Positions 1 through 7,906 of a stretch of DNA of 64,000 nucleotides are shown here, in pieces. The stretch covers positions 248,001-312,000 of the forward strand of contig JAAFKA010000001.1 of NCBI GenBank assembly GCA_013299115.1, given 5' to 3'. This DNA is from Cytophagales bacterium. Lineage in GTDB: Bacteria; Bacteroidota; Bacteroidia; Cytophagales; Thermoflexibacteraceae. The notes under the pieces were generated by a model, which made no database searches, was not told the origin of the DNA, and was given only the letters and a program-made list of their open reading frames with translations. The stretch's first letter is position 1, and each line of letters starts with the position of its first letter. The position numbers and the translations under genes were made by a program.

Positions 1-1
1 A

Positions 2-25
2 CAAGAAACCGCAAAAGTTTCTTGA
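2..25. terminator. Hairpin at the left edge, possible terminator
   Basis: The arms CAAGAAAC and GTTTCTTG enclose a short A-rich loop and are followed by a modest T-rich stretch. It could end a gene lying to the left of the window. The T-tract is weak, so this is tentative. Confidence 0.35.
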
Positions 26-51
26 TTTTCATTCAATATTCAACTTGTTAT

Positions 52-1335
52 ATGAAAAAAATTTTATCTCTATTAGCCTTTGTGCTATTTTCTTTTCAAT
101 TAATTGCCCAACACGAAGGACTTACTTTTTATGTAGATGGCGAAAATCTCCGTAGGGTAGGTAAATTTGATGCTGCTATCAAGGAGTTTAACAAGGCACT
201 CCAAAAAGAGCCGACTAATCACAAGTATTTGTATGCAAGGGCTCAATGTGAGTTTAAACTACGCCAAGATGAGGCAGCTGTACAAACTCTTAACTCTGCT
301 ATCAAAGCCAATATCGAATTTGTAGAGGCGTATGTACTCATGGCAGAAATAGCCAAAACAGGCAACAAAATGACAGAGGCTTGTCGATATTACGACTTGG
401 CTTTTACTCAGGAAAAAAATGTGGACAAAAAAGTGGACTACAAATTTTTCGTGATGAATAAATTGATTAAAGAAAAAAATATTGCAAGTGCTTTTGACAA
501 AGTAAAAGAGGCAAAAGAAGTTGCTCCTTTGAATGAAAGTGTGTTGTATTATTATGCAAAGTTGGGTAATTTACAGAAAAAATATACAGAGGCGAAAGAA
601 GCTATTTTGACTATTTCCACGCGTATTCCTACAATGAAAGCCGATGATGCTAGCAAGTTTTACTACGAATTGGGCTATGCTTACTTTCATTTAGAGGAAT
701 ACTCCAATGCTGATGCTACTTTCAAAAAAATAACAGCACCGTCTTACGTTACAAGAGCAGAAAGATTTACGCCAAAATATTTTTGCTCCTTAGCCTTAGC
801 CTATTTTAAGTACCACGAAAATGCTTTGAGTAAACAATATGTGGACAAAGCCGTAAAAATTCAACATGGCTACCCCTTGGCTCACGTTTTATTGGCTCAA
901 CTTTCTAAACGAAACAATGACCACAAATCTACTATTTCGCACTTAGAGTCTGCCGTAACTCACGAAAAAAACGTAATGCGTAAGATAGATTTGTACGACA
1001 AAATAGCCGATATGCAATTAGAATTAGGGCAATTCGACCTTTGCATTGCCACACTCCACAAATCTTTGGAATTGAAAGCCGATGATATGGAGGCTATTTT
1101 TACCCGCAATTTGGTATTTTACAAGAAAAATGAATTTCAGGCTTGTATCAATGGCGTGAGTGATGCCTTACGTAGCCCGATGGAAGATGCCAAAAAAGCA
1201 GAGTTTAATTTTTTGTTGGGTTTGTCTTACAAAAAACTGAATGACAAAACCAAAGCAAGGTCAGCTTTTTATTCGGCAGCAGCAAGTTCTCTAAAAGATG
1301 CAGCTGAATTGGAAATTGAAAATTTAACTGAATAG
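52..1335 (+). CDS. Secreted or periplasmic tetratricopeptide-repeat protein
   Basis: The product starts with a clear signal peptide: Lys-Lys, a hydrophobic stretch LSLLAFVLFSFQLIA, then a cleavage region near AQ. The rest is helical with repeated TPR-like patterns (for example AIKEFNKALQKEPTNHKYLY and the later CIATLHKSLELKADDMEAIF). TPR proteins are scaffolds for protein-protein contacts, so this is probably an envelope scaffold; no catalytic motif is visible. I chose ATG 52 over the in-frame upstream ATG at 22 because it places the signal peptide at the N-terminus. The exact partner is unknown, and the downstream gene is convergent. Confidence 0.85.
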   Translation: MKKILSLLAFVLFSFQLIAQHEGLTFYVDGENLRRVGKFDAAIKEFNKALQKEPTNHKYLYARAQCEFKLRQDEAAVQTLNSAIKANIEFVEAYVLMAEIAKTGNKMTEACRYYDLAFTQEKNVDKKVDYKFFVMNKLIKEKNIASAFDKVKEAKEVAPLNESVLYYYAKLGNLQKKYTEAKEAILTISTRIPTMKADDASKFYYELGYAYFHLEEYSNADATFKKITAPSYVTRAERFTPKYFCSLALAYFKYHENALSKQYVDKAVKIQHGYPLAHVLLAQLSKRNNDHKSTISHLESAVTHEKNVMRKIDLYDKIADMQLELGQFDLCIATLHKSLELKADDMEAIFTRNLVFYKKNEFQACINGVSDALRSPMEDAKKAEFNFLLGLSYKKLNDKTKARSAFYSAAASSLKDAAELEIENLTE

Positions 1336-1343
1336 AAAAATTA

Positions 1344-1431
1344 ACCGCAAAGTACGCAAAGTGGTGCGCAGGGTACGCAAAGAAAAACAACTTTTGCGCA
1401 CTCTGCGTATTTTCTTTGTGTACTTTGCGGT
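1344..1431. repeat. Long imperfect palindrome between convergent genes
   Basis: The arms ACCGCAAAGTACGCAAAG and CTTTGTGTACTTTGCGGT are nearly complementary and are joined by further ACGCAAAG-like direct repeats. It lies between the ends of two convergent genes and can form a long hairpin, so it may act as a bidirectional terminator. Three other palindromes of the same style (about 75-95 bp, built from short tandem words) occur at 22290, 30178 and 49141. Confidence 0.7.
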
Positions 1432-1453
1432 AAAAAACAGTCAACATTCAAAA

Positions 1454-2089
1454 TTATTTCCTTCCAAAATCAGCAGGATTTTCTCCCCATGCTTTGGTTT
1501 CCCATTTGAGTAATTTGTTTTGGTAGCTGTTGGTGTGCAGCCACTTTACAGCCCTGTCCATGAGTTCAAATAGTTTGGTATTGTATTCGGTTTTCTCTAA
1601 GTTAGTCCGCATTTCTTTGTTTTTGACCCAACCCAAGGCATTGCGACTATCAGAATAAATCGGAAGTAACAAATTATTGACTTTGCAATAAGCTAAGGCA
1701 TGAACTATTGCCAAAAATTCGGCTACATTGTTTGTCCCTTCCTCATAAGGTCCTTGCCTAAACAACAATTCTTTGGTTCGGGTATAAACTCCCTGATATT
1801 CTATGACTCCTGTGGCTGTGTTCCACGCCCCGTCGACTGAAATGCTTTCTAAAATAGGGCTACCAACCAATTTTTTTTCTTGCGTAGTTAATCCTGATGA
1901 TAGACTTGCCTTGCTACCAATAAAATTGCTACTGTTACTTCTAAAAGCCAATTCTGCCTGTTCTTTGGTCAAGAAAGACTTGTAAGCAGCCTGTGGAAAA
2001 CCCTCGATTTGTGTTTTGCACGCCTCCCATGTATCGAAAACCCCTGTTTTTCGTCCTCGCCAAACTACATAAAATTTTTTACCTGCCAT
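1454..2089 (-). CDS. rnhA: Ribonuclease HI with N-terminal viroplasmin domain
   Basis: RNase HI cleaves the RNA strand of RNA-DNA hybrids. Residues 1-50 (start MAGKKFYVVWRGRKTGVF) match the viroplasmin/RNA-DNA-hybrid binding domain, with the typical WRGRKTGVFDTWEACK pattern. The C-terminal part is an RNase H fold with all four catalytic acids visible: D in SVDGAW, E in NNVAEFLAI, D in YSDSRNAL and D in NPADFGRK. The length, 211 residues, is usual for this two-domain form in Bacteroidota. The product is cytosolic and the gene stands alone. Confidence 0.92.
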   Translation of the reverse strand: MAGKKFYVVWRGRKTGVFDTWEACKTQIEGFPQAAYKSFLTKEQAELAFRSNSSNFIGSKASLSSGLTTQEKKLVGSPILESISVDGAWNTATGVIEYQGVYTRTKELLFRQGPYEEGTNNVAEFLAIVHALAYCKVNNLLLPIYSDSRNALGWVKNKEMRTNLEKTEYNTKLFELMDRAVKWLHTNSYQNKLLKWETKAWGENPADFGRK

Positions 2090-2213
2090 AGATAAATAGT
2101 CGTCAGTTAATAATTGTAAGTTTTGTGGGTAGTGCCCCAGATGTAATACCCAGCACTAACAGTTCTTAGAAAGCTGTTGGTTCTAACGAAGTTACGGGAT
2201 TGTTCTTAAAATG

Positions 2214-3068
2214 CTAACTACTGCTTAATACAATTAACAAAATTAATTGAATAAGCAAAATTGCTGGTGAAATTAAATAGACCATTGCCTTGCCCATTGG
2301 CTGTGAATATACTTGGCGATGGTCTTGTATGCGTGGGCAACCAGCTATCTCGTCTAAGGCAATGGCAAGATTAGGATTATCTTCGATGTACAAAATGCCC
2401 TCTTTCTCCTCATCTGTTAGTAACTCAGTCAAATGAGTTTCAGCTATCATTTGTTGTGTTACTCCTTTTTTTGTTGTAAACTCAAAAGTCATTTTATACA
2501 CTTGGCGGTTATTAACTTTTGTAGTTGTAGCTTCGCTATTTATCAATTTGCCTCGTGTTAATTCTCCATGTTTGAGCAAAAAAACAGCTTTTTTGCCTTT
2601 TCGTAGTCCCAAAAAAATCATGATAAACGAAATAGTAGGAAAGATGAGCAAAAACAGCAATATCCATTTGGGAAACTCCGAAGTTCGCATATCTTCTATG
2701 TAAGAGATTTGAGGATTGGCAGGGGCATAAAAGATTTTGGCTCTACTTCCAATAGTTAAATCAGTTTGGGAGGTTTCGTAAGAGGTGCCCTGATAAGTTG
2801 TCTGTCCTACAACAAAATTGTAACGATAAGCATAGACTATTTTTTTGTTTACCCGACTGCTTGTGGCTTCTATTTGTGTGATGTTGCCTGAAGTAGTAGC
2901 CTCCTTTCCTACTAATTGCAGGTCTGTAAACATGGTTTTGCTTACAAAGAAAGGGACAAAAAAGAAACTAAAGACCGCAAATAGAAAACCTATTTGTGTT
3001 AAAGCACTGCCCAGCAAAGCATAAACCCAAGTGCTGAAAGGCAGCTGACGATGAATGGTATGAAGCAT
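2214..3068 (-). CDS. DUF3592-type membrane protein
   Basis: The 284-residue protein has hydrophobic segments near the N-terminus (about 15-45), in the middle (about 133-155) and at the C-terminus (about 260-283). Two similar soluble beta-rich stretches follow the first two segments; each starts with a GxxxxxxATTxxVNxRxVYxxxFxF-like pattern and ends in an acidic strand, as in DUF3592 proteins. The domain looks duplicated within the protein. Function is not established for the family. A TAnnTTTG box lies 29 bp upstream on the same strand. Confidence 0.75.
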   Translation of the reverse strand: MLHTIHRQLPFSTWVYALLGSALTQIGFLFAVFSFFFVPFFVSKTMFTDLQLVGKEATTSGNITQIEATSSRVNKKIVYAYRYNFVVGQTTYQGTSYETSQTDLTIGSRAKIFYAPANPQISYIEDMRTSEFPKWILLFLLIFPTISFIMIFLGLRKGKKAVFLLKHGELTRGKLINSEATTTKVNNRQVYKMTFEFTTKKGVTQQMIAETHLTELLTDEEKEGILYIEDNPNLAIALDEIAGCPRIQDHRQVYSQPMGKAMVYLISPAILLIQLILLIVLSSS

Positions 3069-3096
3069 AACAATAAAAATTTTTGAAGTAGTTTGA

Positions 3097-3104
3097 CAAA
3101 TGTA
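3097..3104 (-). promoter_or_regulatory. Putative -7 box for the DUF3592 gene
   Basis: Read on the minus strand the box is TACATTTG, an exact match to the Bacteroidota -7 consensus TAnnTTTG, 29 bp upstream of the start codon. No clear -33 TTG was identified. Confidence 0.45.
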
Positions 3105-3222
3105 GTCTTTGAGAACTCTAATACTATGGTAAGAAGACTAAAAATTTTACATATTTAACTAAATCTATAAAATATTACAACTTACAATTCAAAATATCTA
3201 ACTAACTGTCAATAACTTTTTA

Positions 3223-3230
3223 TACCTTTG
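3223..3230 (+). promoter_or_regulatory. Putative -7 box of the RNase P RNA promoter
   Basis: TACCTTTG matches TAnnTTTG exactly and ends 5 bp before the predicted 5' end of RNase P RNA, the spacing expected for a -7 element. Confidence 0.65.
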
Positions 3231-3235
3231 TACAG

Positions 3236-3630
3236 AAAATAAGCAAACTGTCTTATCACTGGTTTTTCTAACTTGCAAAAGTTACAAAACGAGAGGAAAG
3301 TCCGAACAACGCAGGGCATCGTACTTCCTAACAGGAAGGCTTGCACGACCAAAGTTTTGCAAGACGGAAAGTGCCACAGAAAAAATACCGCCTTTTGTTT
3401 CGGCAAGAGGTAAGGGTGAAAAGGCGAGGTAAGAGCTTCACCGCGCCGCAAGTGATTGGGGCGGCAGGGAAAACCCTACGAGTTGAAAGACCAAATAAAC
3501 CGACTATGAGGCTGCCCGTCTTGTCGGAGGGTAGGTTGATAAAGCCATTTGGCAACAAATGGCATAGATAAATGATAAGAGCCTTTGCAAAAAGGTACAG
3601 AATTCGGCTTATAGGTTTGCTTATTTTTTT
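3236..3630 (+). ncRNA. rnpB: RNase P RNA
   Basis: This is the catalytic RNA that matures the 5' ends of tRNAs. Conserved core blocks are present: GAGGAAAGTCCGAACA near 3291-3308, the AGGGTGAAAAGGCGAGGTAAGAGC-type block near 3413-3433, and ACAGAATTCGGCTTATAGG at 3597-3615 near the 3' end. The two ends pair as helix P1 (AATAAGCAAAC with GTTTGCTTATT), and a T-run follows at the 3' side. The length, about 390 nt, suits a bacterial type A RNA. Open reading frames crossing this stretch are not genes. Confidence 0.95.
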
Positions 3631-3704
3631 ATATCCAAAGCACATGGCATATCAGAAATACCTGTGCAGTTTCAGTAGAATTGAAGAAAAAGAGAAGAAT
3701 CTAT

Positions 3705-4385
3705 TTACACAATATTTTCATATACCACCACCACTTGGAAATTCTCAATCTTATGCTGCCAAATGTTTAAGTTCGTTACTTGTGTAGTTTGTGGACAGGT
3801 AAGTTGGGCTGTATAGCCTGTGGTGTTAGCAAAAACTCGAAGGTGCTGCCGAAAATCTAAACCTCTTTTGCCATACCATTTATACAATGCCTCTTTTGCA
3901 CACCAAAGCAGGGCGTAGTCTTGGGGAGTAGCCCATGCCAATTCGTCTGCATGAAAAACTCGGTGGGCTATGGCTTGCATTTTTGAACTTTGTTGCTCTA
4001 TATCCACACCTACTTTGACTGTGGGGTGTAGCACCACCCCAGCATACGGATACGCATGGGCAAGAGACAAATGCAAATCAGAATCGATGAGATAAGGTTT
4101 ACCGTTTGTGTCTTTGCCAATAGGCGTGGACAAGAATCCTAACTTTTCGGCTAATTGTTGGCACAAAATACGCGAAGCTAACCATTCTTTTTGCTGCTTT
4201 TCTATGCTCAATTGCTCAAAGGTAGGGTCTTGTGTGGCTGTGGGCAATAAGTCCAACAAGTCTGCTATACTTTCTGTAATATGCCAAACACCAACTATAT
4301 TGTTGGTTTGGGCATCAAAATTTTTAGTGAAAATTAAAGCCAACTCAATTAAGGTTTTTGCATTTCTGCCCCACATTTTTTGCAA
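3705..4385 (-). CDS. 4'-phosphopantetheinyl transferase superfamily protein
   Basis: The enzyme transfers 4'-phosphopantetheine from CoA to a serine of a carrier protein. The signature motifs VGVDIEQ (metal-binding Asp) and WCAKEALYKWYG (catalytic Glu and Lys) are present, and the Sfp-like length of about 215-225 residues fits. The ATG at 4385 overlaps the upstream dioxygenase gene by 37 bp. Family members usually begin just before the LIFTKNFDAQTN stretch, so a TTG about 15 codons further in is a plausible alternative start. The target carrier protein is not in the window. Confidence 0.85.
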   Translation of the reverse strand: MQKMWGRNAKTLIELALIFTKNFDAQTNNIVGVWHITESIADLLDLLPTATQDPTFEQLSIEKQQKEWLASRILCQQLAEKLGFLSTPIGKDTNGKPYLIDSDLHLSLAHAYPYAGVVLHPTVKVGVDIEQQSSKMQAIAHRVFHADELAWATPQDYALLWCAKEALYKWYGKRGLDFRQHLRVFANTTGYTAQLTCPQTTQVTNLNIWQHKIENFQVVVVYENIV

Positions 4386-4864
4386 GTGCGAAAGTGCTGA
4401 TTGTCATAAAAGTTTTGCATTACCACAGGCAGTTGCTGAACAATGTCTGTTAGTTCAAAATATTCCTCATACAAAAGATGGTTGCATTGCTCGCAAAACC
4501 ACAAAAACCCGTCTTGTTCTCCCTTGCGTCTGTATCTTTCTATGACCAAACCAATGGTATGGGCAGGGCGTTGAGGACTATGTGGCACACGCGGAGGCAG
4601 CAAAAACATATCTCCTTCATTGAGTTGAATGGTCTGCGGTTGCCCTTCGTTCATTATTTTGAGCTGGATAGTGCCTTCTAACTGCAAAAAAAGTTCTTCG
4701 CCCTCGTTGTAGTGATAATCTTTGCGTGAGTTGGGACCACCAACCACCATTACAATATAGTCGTCATTTGCTCGATATATTTGTTGATTGCCAACAGGAG
4801 GTTTGAGTAGATACCTGTGGTCGGCTATCCATTGTTTGAGGTTAAAAGGCTGTCTGATGTCCAT
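4349..4864 (-). CDS. nbaC: 3-hydroxyanthranilate 3,4-dioxygenase
   Basis: This cupin enzyme opens the ring of 3-hydroxyanthranilate on the kynurenine route to quinolinate and NAD. Iron ligands match the characterised bacterial enzyme in type and numbering: His51, Glu57 and His95, with substrate-binding Arg47 and Arg99 nearby. The bacterial C-terminal rubredoxin-like metal site is intact, with Cys124/Cys127 and Cys161/Cys164. The 171-residue length is as expected. The gene overlaps the phosphopantetheinyl transferase gene by 37 bp, suggesting co-transcription without an obvious shared pathway. Confidence 0.94.
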   Translation of the reverse strand: MDIRQPFNLKQWIADHRYLLKPPVGNQQIYRANDDYIVMVVGGPNSRKDYHYNEGEELFLQLEGTIQLKIMNEGQPQTIQLNEGDMFLLPPRVPHSPQRPAHTIGLVIERYRRKGEQDGFLWFCEQCNHLLYEEYFELTDIVQQLPVVMQNFYDNQHFRTCKKCGAEMQKP

Positions 4865-5211
4865 GGAAACAAACTGTTTTGGTACAAGAGGTTTTAGTAC
4901 AAGTGATTATAGTTTCTCAAAACCTTTTCTTGGTTCTTTTTAGAATACTATTCAAAAGTAGTGATTCATTTTCACTAAAAAAAACATCTTGTATTTCTAT
5001 AAAAAAATATTTAACTTTGCTATCAGTTTTGCTATCAGTAATATCGAGGAGTATGATGACTTTTAATAAAATTGGTTTAGCAATAGATAACTGTAAATGT
5101 TTAGAAGAAGCATTACAAGCCCTTCAAAAGATATAGACTCGCAAAATCGGGTAAAATCTTAGCTTTTCAAAGTTGAATCTGCAAAACTTATAACCCAAAA
5201 ACTATTTTTTC
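4865..5211. other. Intergenic stretch with no supported gene
   Basis: This 347-bp AT-rich gap separates divergent genes and presumably holds both promoters. An open frame runs through it (4879-5136), but its composition is low-complexity and it resembles no known protein. I see no repeat or hairpin worth calling. Confidence 0.4.
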
Positions 5212-6438
5212 ATGTTAAACTATCTGTGGGCATTTTTTTTCTTAGTTGGTTTTGTCATTGCGGGTGCAAAATTGCTGTTAGGAGATGTCGAGGTTTTTCC
5301 TTTGCTTATCAAAAGCCTTTTTGAAAGTGCCAAAACAGGATTTGAACTTTCGTTGGGCTTAACGGGCATGATGGCATTGTGGTTGGGTTTTATGCGAATA
5401 GGCGAAAAAGGCGGGGCTATTCAGGTGCTTGTCCGTTTGACCAGCCCATTTTTCAGCCGTTTGTTTCCCGAAATTCCTGCTCAACACCCCGCCTTGGGTG
5501 CTATTTTTATGAACTTGTCTGCCACTTTTTTAGGTTTAGACAATGCAGCCACGCCTTTGGGTTTAACGGCAATGAAGGAAATGCAAGCCCTCAATCCCGA
5601 TAAAAATACGGCTTCCAACGCCCAAATTATGTTTTTGGTACTCAATACAGCAGGACTTACGCTGATTCCTGCGAGCATCATCACGATACGTATGCAAGAA
5701 AAAGCTGCTTTCCCTGCCGATATTTTCATTCCTATTTTGCTTACCACCGCCATTGGCTTTATTTTTTCGGTGATTTTGGTGGCTGCCTACCAAAAAATCA
5801 ACTTATTAGACAAAGTTTTGTTGTCTTGGCTCTTAGGAATTGTGGCATTGGTGGCTTTGGTGGTTTATTATACTTTGCAGTTGCCACAAGATTCTATCAA
5901 TAGTTTGTCTAATACGGCAAGTAGCCTGTTGATTAGTGGTATTATTGTTTGGTTTATTGGTTTGGGGCTTTACAACCGAATAAATGTCTATGAAGTTTTT
6001 GTAGAAGGAGCAAAAGAGGGTTTTCAGACAGCCGTTGCCATTATTCCTTTTTTGGTAGCCATGTTAGGCGGAATTGCAGTTTTCAGGGCTTCAGGTGCTA
6101 TGCCTTTGCTCATTTCAGGCATAGAAACGGCAGTAGCTTGGCTGGGTTTCAATACAGATTTTGTGGCAGGTTTGCCCACTGCTTTTATGAAACCTTTTAG
6201 TGGCAGCGGGGCAAGGGGCATGATGGTCGATGCTATCAAAACCTACGGAGTAGATTCGTTTCAGGGCAGGTTAGCCTCTGTTTTGCAAGGCTCTACCGAA
6301 ACCACTTTTTACGTTTTGGCGGTTTATTTTGGCTCGGTAGGTATCAAAAATATGCGATATGCTGTTAGTTGTGGCTTGTGGGCAGACTTGGTAGGCGTGT
6401 TGGCAGCTATTGCAATGACTTATTTGTTTTTTGGGTAA
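5212..6438 (+). CDS. SpmA-SpmB fusion, nucleoside-recognition domain membrane protein
   Basis: The 408-residue multi-span protein carries two Gate (nucleoside recognition) domains. The SpmA-like half includes GLTGMMALWLGFMRIGEKGG and NLSATFLGLDNAATPLGL. The SpmB-like half includes GAKEGFQTAVAIIPFLVAML and PTAFMKPFSGSGARGMM. In Firmicutes SpmA and SpmB are separate proteins needed for spore-core dehydration; non-sporulating Bacteroidota carry the fused form, probably as an inner-membrane transporter of unknown substrate. Both halves look intact. Confidence 0.9.
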   Translation: MLNYLWAFFFLVGFVIAGAKLLLGDVEVFPLLIKSLFESAKTGFELSLGLTGMMALWLGFMRIGEKGGAIQVLVRLTSPFFSRLFPEIPAQHPALGAIFMNLSATFLGLDNAATPLGLTAMKEMQALNPDKNTASNAQIMFLVLNTAGLTLIPASIITIRMQEKAAFPADIFIPILLTTAIGFIFSVILVAAYQKINLLDKVLLSWLLGIVALVALVVYYTLQLPQDSINSLSNTASSLLISGIIVWFIGLGLYNRINVYEVFVEGAKEGFQTAVAIIPFLVAMLGGIAVFRASGAMPLLISGIETAVAWLGFNTDFVAGLPTAFMKPFSGSGARGMMVDAIKTYGVDSFQGRLASVLQGSTETTFYVLAVYFGSVGIKNMRYAVSCGLWADLVGVLAAIAMTYLFFG

Positions 6439-6475
6439 AGTTTGCCTACATTTAAACTTCTTAAATTATTTTTTT

Positions 6476-7534
6476 ATGAAAACCTGCCCAATAGTACTAA
6501 AAATTATGGTCTTTGTTTTGTTCAGCTACGTTTTATTTGCTTGTGCAAAAGCTAATAGAGAAAGTGCTGATTTTGGTGGATTTGGTGGTGAATCTAAAGC
6601 CAAAACACAAGACGAGGAAAGTGCCGTTGCTTTTGCACCTCCTCCACCTCCCCCACCAGCACCCTTAGACCAAACTACGCCCACACCCGAAGTGCCTACA
6701 CCGCAGCAAACTCCTCAAAACAAAGTTCGCACTACAACAGATTTTGCTACAAAAGATACGTTGGCAGATATTATTGTTCCACCAAAGAAATTTGTGCGTA
6801 CTGCAGAATTGCGAGGAAAAGCCAAAAATACCTTGCAAGCCACCCAAGCAGCCGAGCAAATTACCAAAAAATATGCAGGATTTATTACTTCCTCTACACT
6901 TGCCAATCATTTGGGCTATAACACCAGCGTAGTTGTGAGTGCAGATAGTGTGCTGCATACGCAATACATTACGCCGCAAGCTACGCTTACGTTAATAGTG
7001 CCTTACCAATATTTAGACAGTGCTTTGCAAAATTTGGTCAATTTATTGGAAGTGGTGGAAGAACAAAAAATAAATGCCGAAGATGTTTCTATTTCGTTGG
7101 TAGAAGAAAAAATGCGGACAACCTTAAACTACCAATCTAAAAACAGGCTGCAAAAGGCTGTAAACGAAGGTGGCGACAGGTTAGACCGAATAGTGGCAGC
7201 GGAGGAGGCAATGGTGAGCAGACAAGAAGCTATGGTAACAGCCCAAATTGCTACGTTGAGAATCCACGACAAGGTTTTTTTCAGCACTATTCAGATGCAG
7301 ATTTCACAACCCGAAATTATCAAGCAATTTGCCACTATCAACAAACAACAGGAGTTAAAAACTGTGCCTTTTTACTACAAATTCATAGAGGCATGGCAAA
7401 CAGGCTGGACTTCAATTCAAAATTTGGTCTTGTTTATCGTAGAAGGTTGGGCAGTTTGGTTGCTGTTGGTAGGTGCATGGGTTGGCTACAAAAAAATAAT
7501 CAAACCTTGGTGGGTAAATAGGAAAAAGGGATAG
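6476..7534 (+). CDS. DUF4349 lipoprotein
   Basis: From ATG 6476 the N-terminus is a lipoprotein signal with lipobox LFAC, so Cys21 or so is the likely lipidated residue. A low-complexity Pro-rich stretch (APPPPPPPAP) follows. The DUF4349 domain then begins at RTAELRGKAKNTLQATQAAEQI and includes a coiled coil around the RLDRIVAAEEAMVSRQEAMV region. A hydrophobic segment near the C-terminus (about 320-345) ends in a basic tail. The ATG at 6431 overlaps the upstream gene and would bury the signal, so I rejected it. A second DUF4349 gene lies at 46741. Confidence 0.85.
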   Translation: MKTCPIVLKIMVFVLFSYVLFACAKANRESADFGGFGGESKAKTQDEESAVAFAPPPPPPPAPLDQTTPTPEVPTPQQTPQNKVRTTTDFATKDTLADIIVPPKKFVRTAELRGKAKNTLQATQAAEQITKKYAGFITSSTLANHLGYNTSVVVSADSVLHTQYITPQATLTLIVPYQYLDSALQNLVNLLEVVEEQKINAEDVSISLVEEKMRTTLNYQSKNRLQKAVNEGGDRLDRIVAAEEAMVSRQEAMVTAQIATLRIHDKVFFSTIQMQISQPEIIKQFATINKQQELKTVPFYYKFIEAWQTGWTSIQNLVLFIVEGWAVWLLLVGAWVGYKKIIKPWWVNRKKG

Positions 7535-7634
7535 TGCCATAGCTACCATGCTCAGAACTAATATTTCTTGGAATCAAGTTTGAAATGAAATTTGGAAAAA
7601 CGAAGTTGCAAATTTGAAATGCAATTTTATTTTT

Positions 7635-7862
7635 ATTGGCAGGGCAAAAAAGCCACTACTAAGGTTTCTATAAAAAACTTTGGCAGTGGTCGATAGACCC
7701 TGCCAATAGTTTCGCTATTTTCCGTTCAACCATTGGCAGGGCAAAAAAGCCACTACTAAGGTTTCTATAAAAAACTTTGGCAGTGGTCTATAGACCCTGC
7801 CAATAGTTTCGCTATTTTCCGTTCAATCATTGGCAGGGCAAAAAAGCCACTGCCAAGGCTCC
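7635..7862. repeat. Tandem 97-bp BIME-like repeat array (2.3 copies)
   Basis: Units start at 7635, 7732 and 7829, exactly 97 bp apart, and the third is partial. Each full unit holds two hairpins of one family in opposite orientation: a TTGGCAG...CTGCCAA stem with an inner GGTC/GACC or GGC/GCC stem and one bulged base. Related single hairpins occur at 47705 and 49261. The array fills the gap between the convergent DUF4349 and secA genes. Confidence 0.85.
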
Positions 7863-7906
7863 CATAAGAAACTTTATAAGGATTGTAATTGCTATTGGCA
7901 GGCAAC

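Noticed and set aside
3209-3787. Several open frames on both strands near 3.2-3.8 kb
   Set aside because: They cover the RNase P RNA, whose conserved core and end pairing explain the sequence.
4879-5136. 85-codon open frame between nbaC and the spmAB fusion gene
   Set aside because: The translation is low-complexity and hydrophobic without family resemblance, and it covers the region where two divergent promoters are expected.
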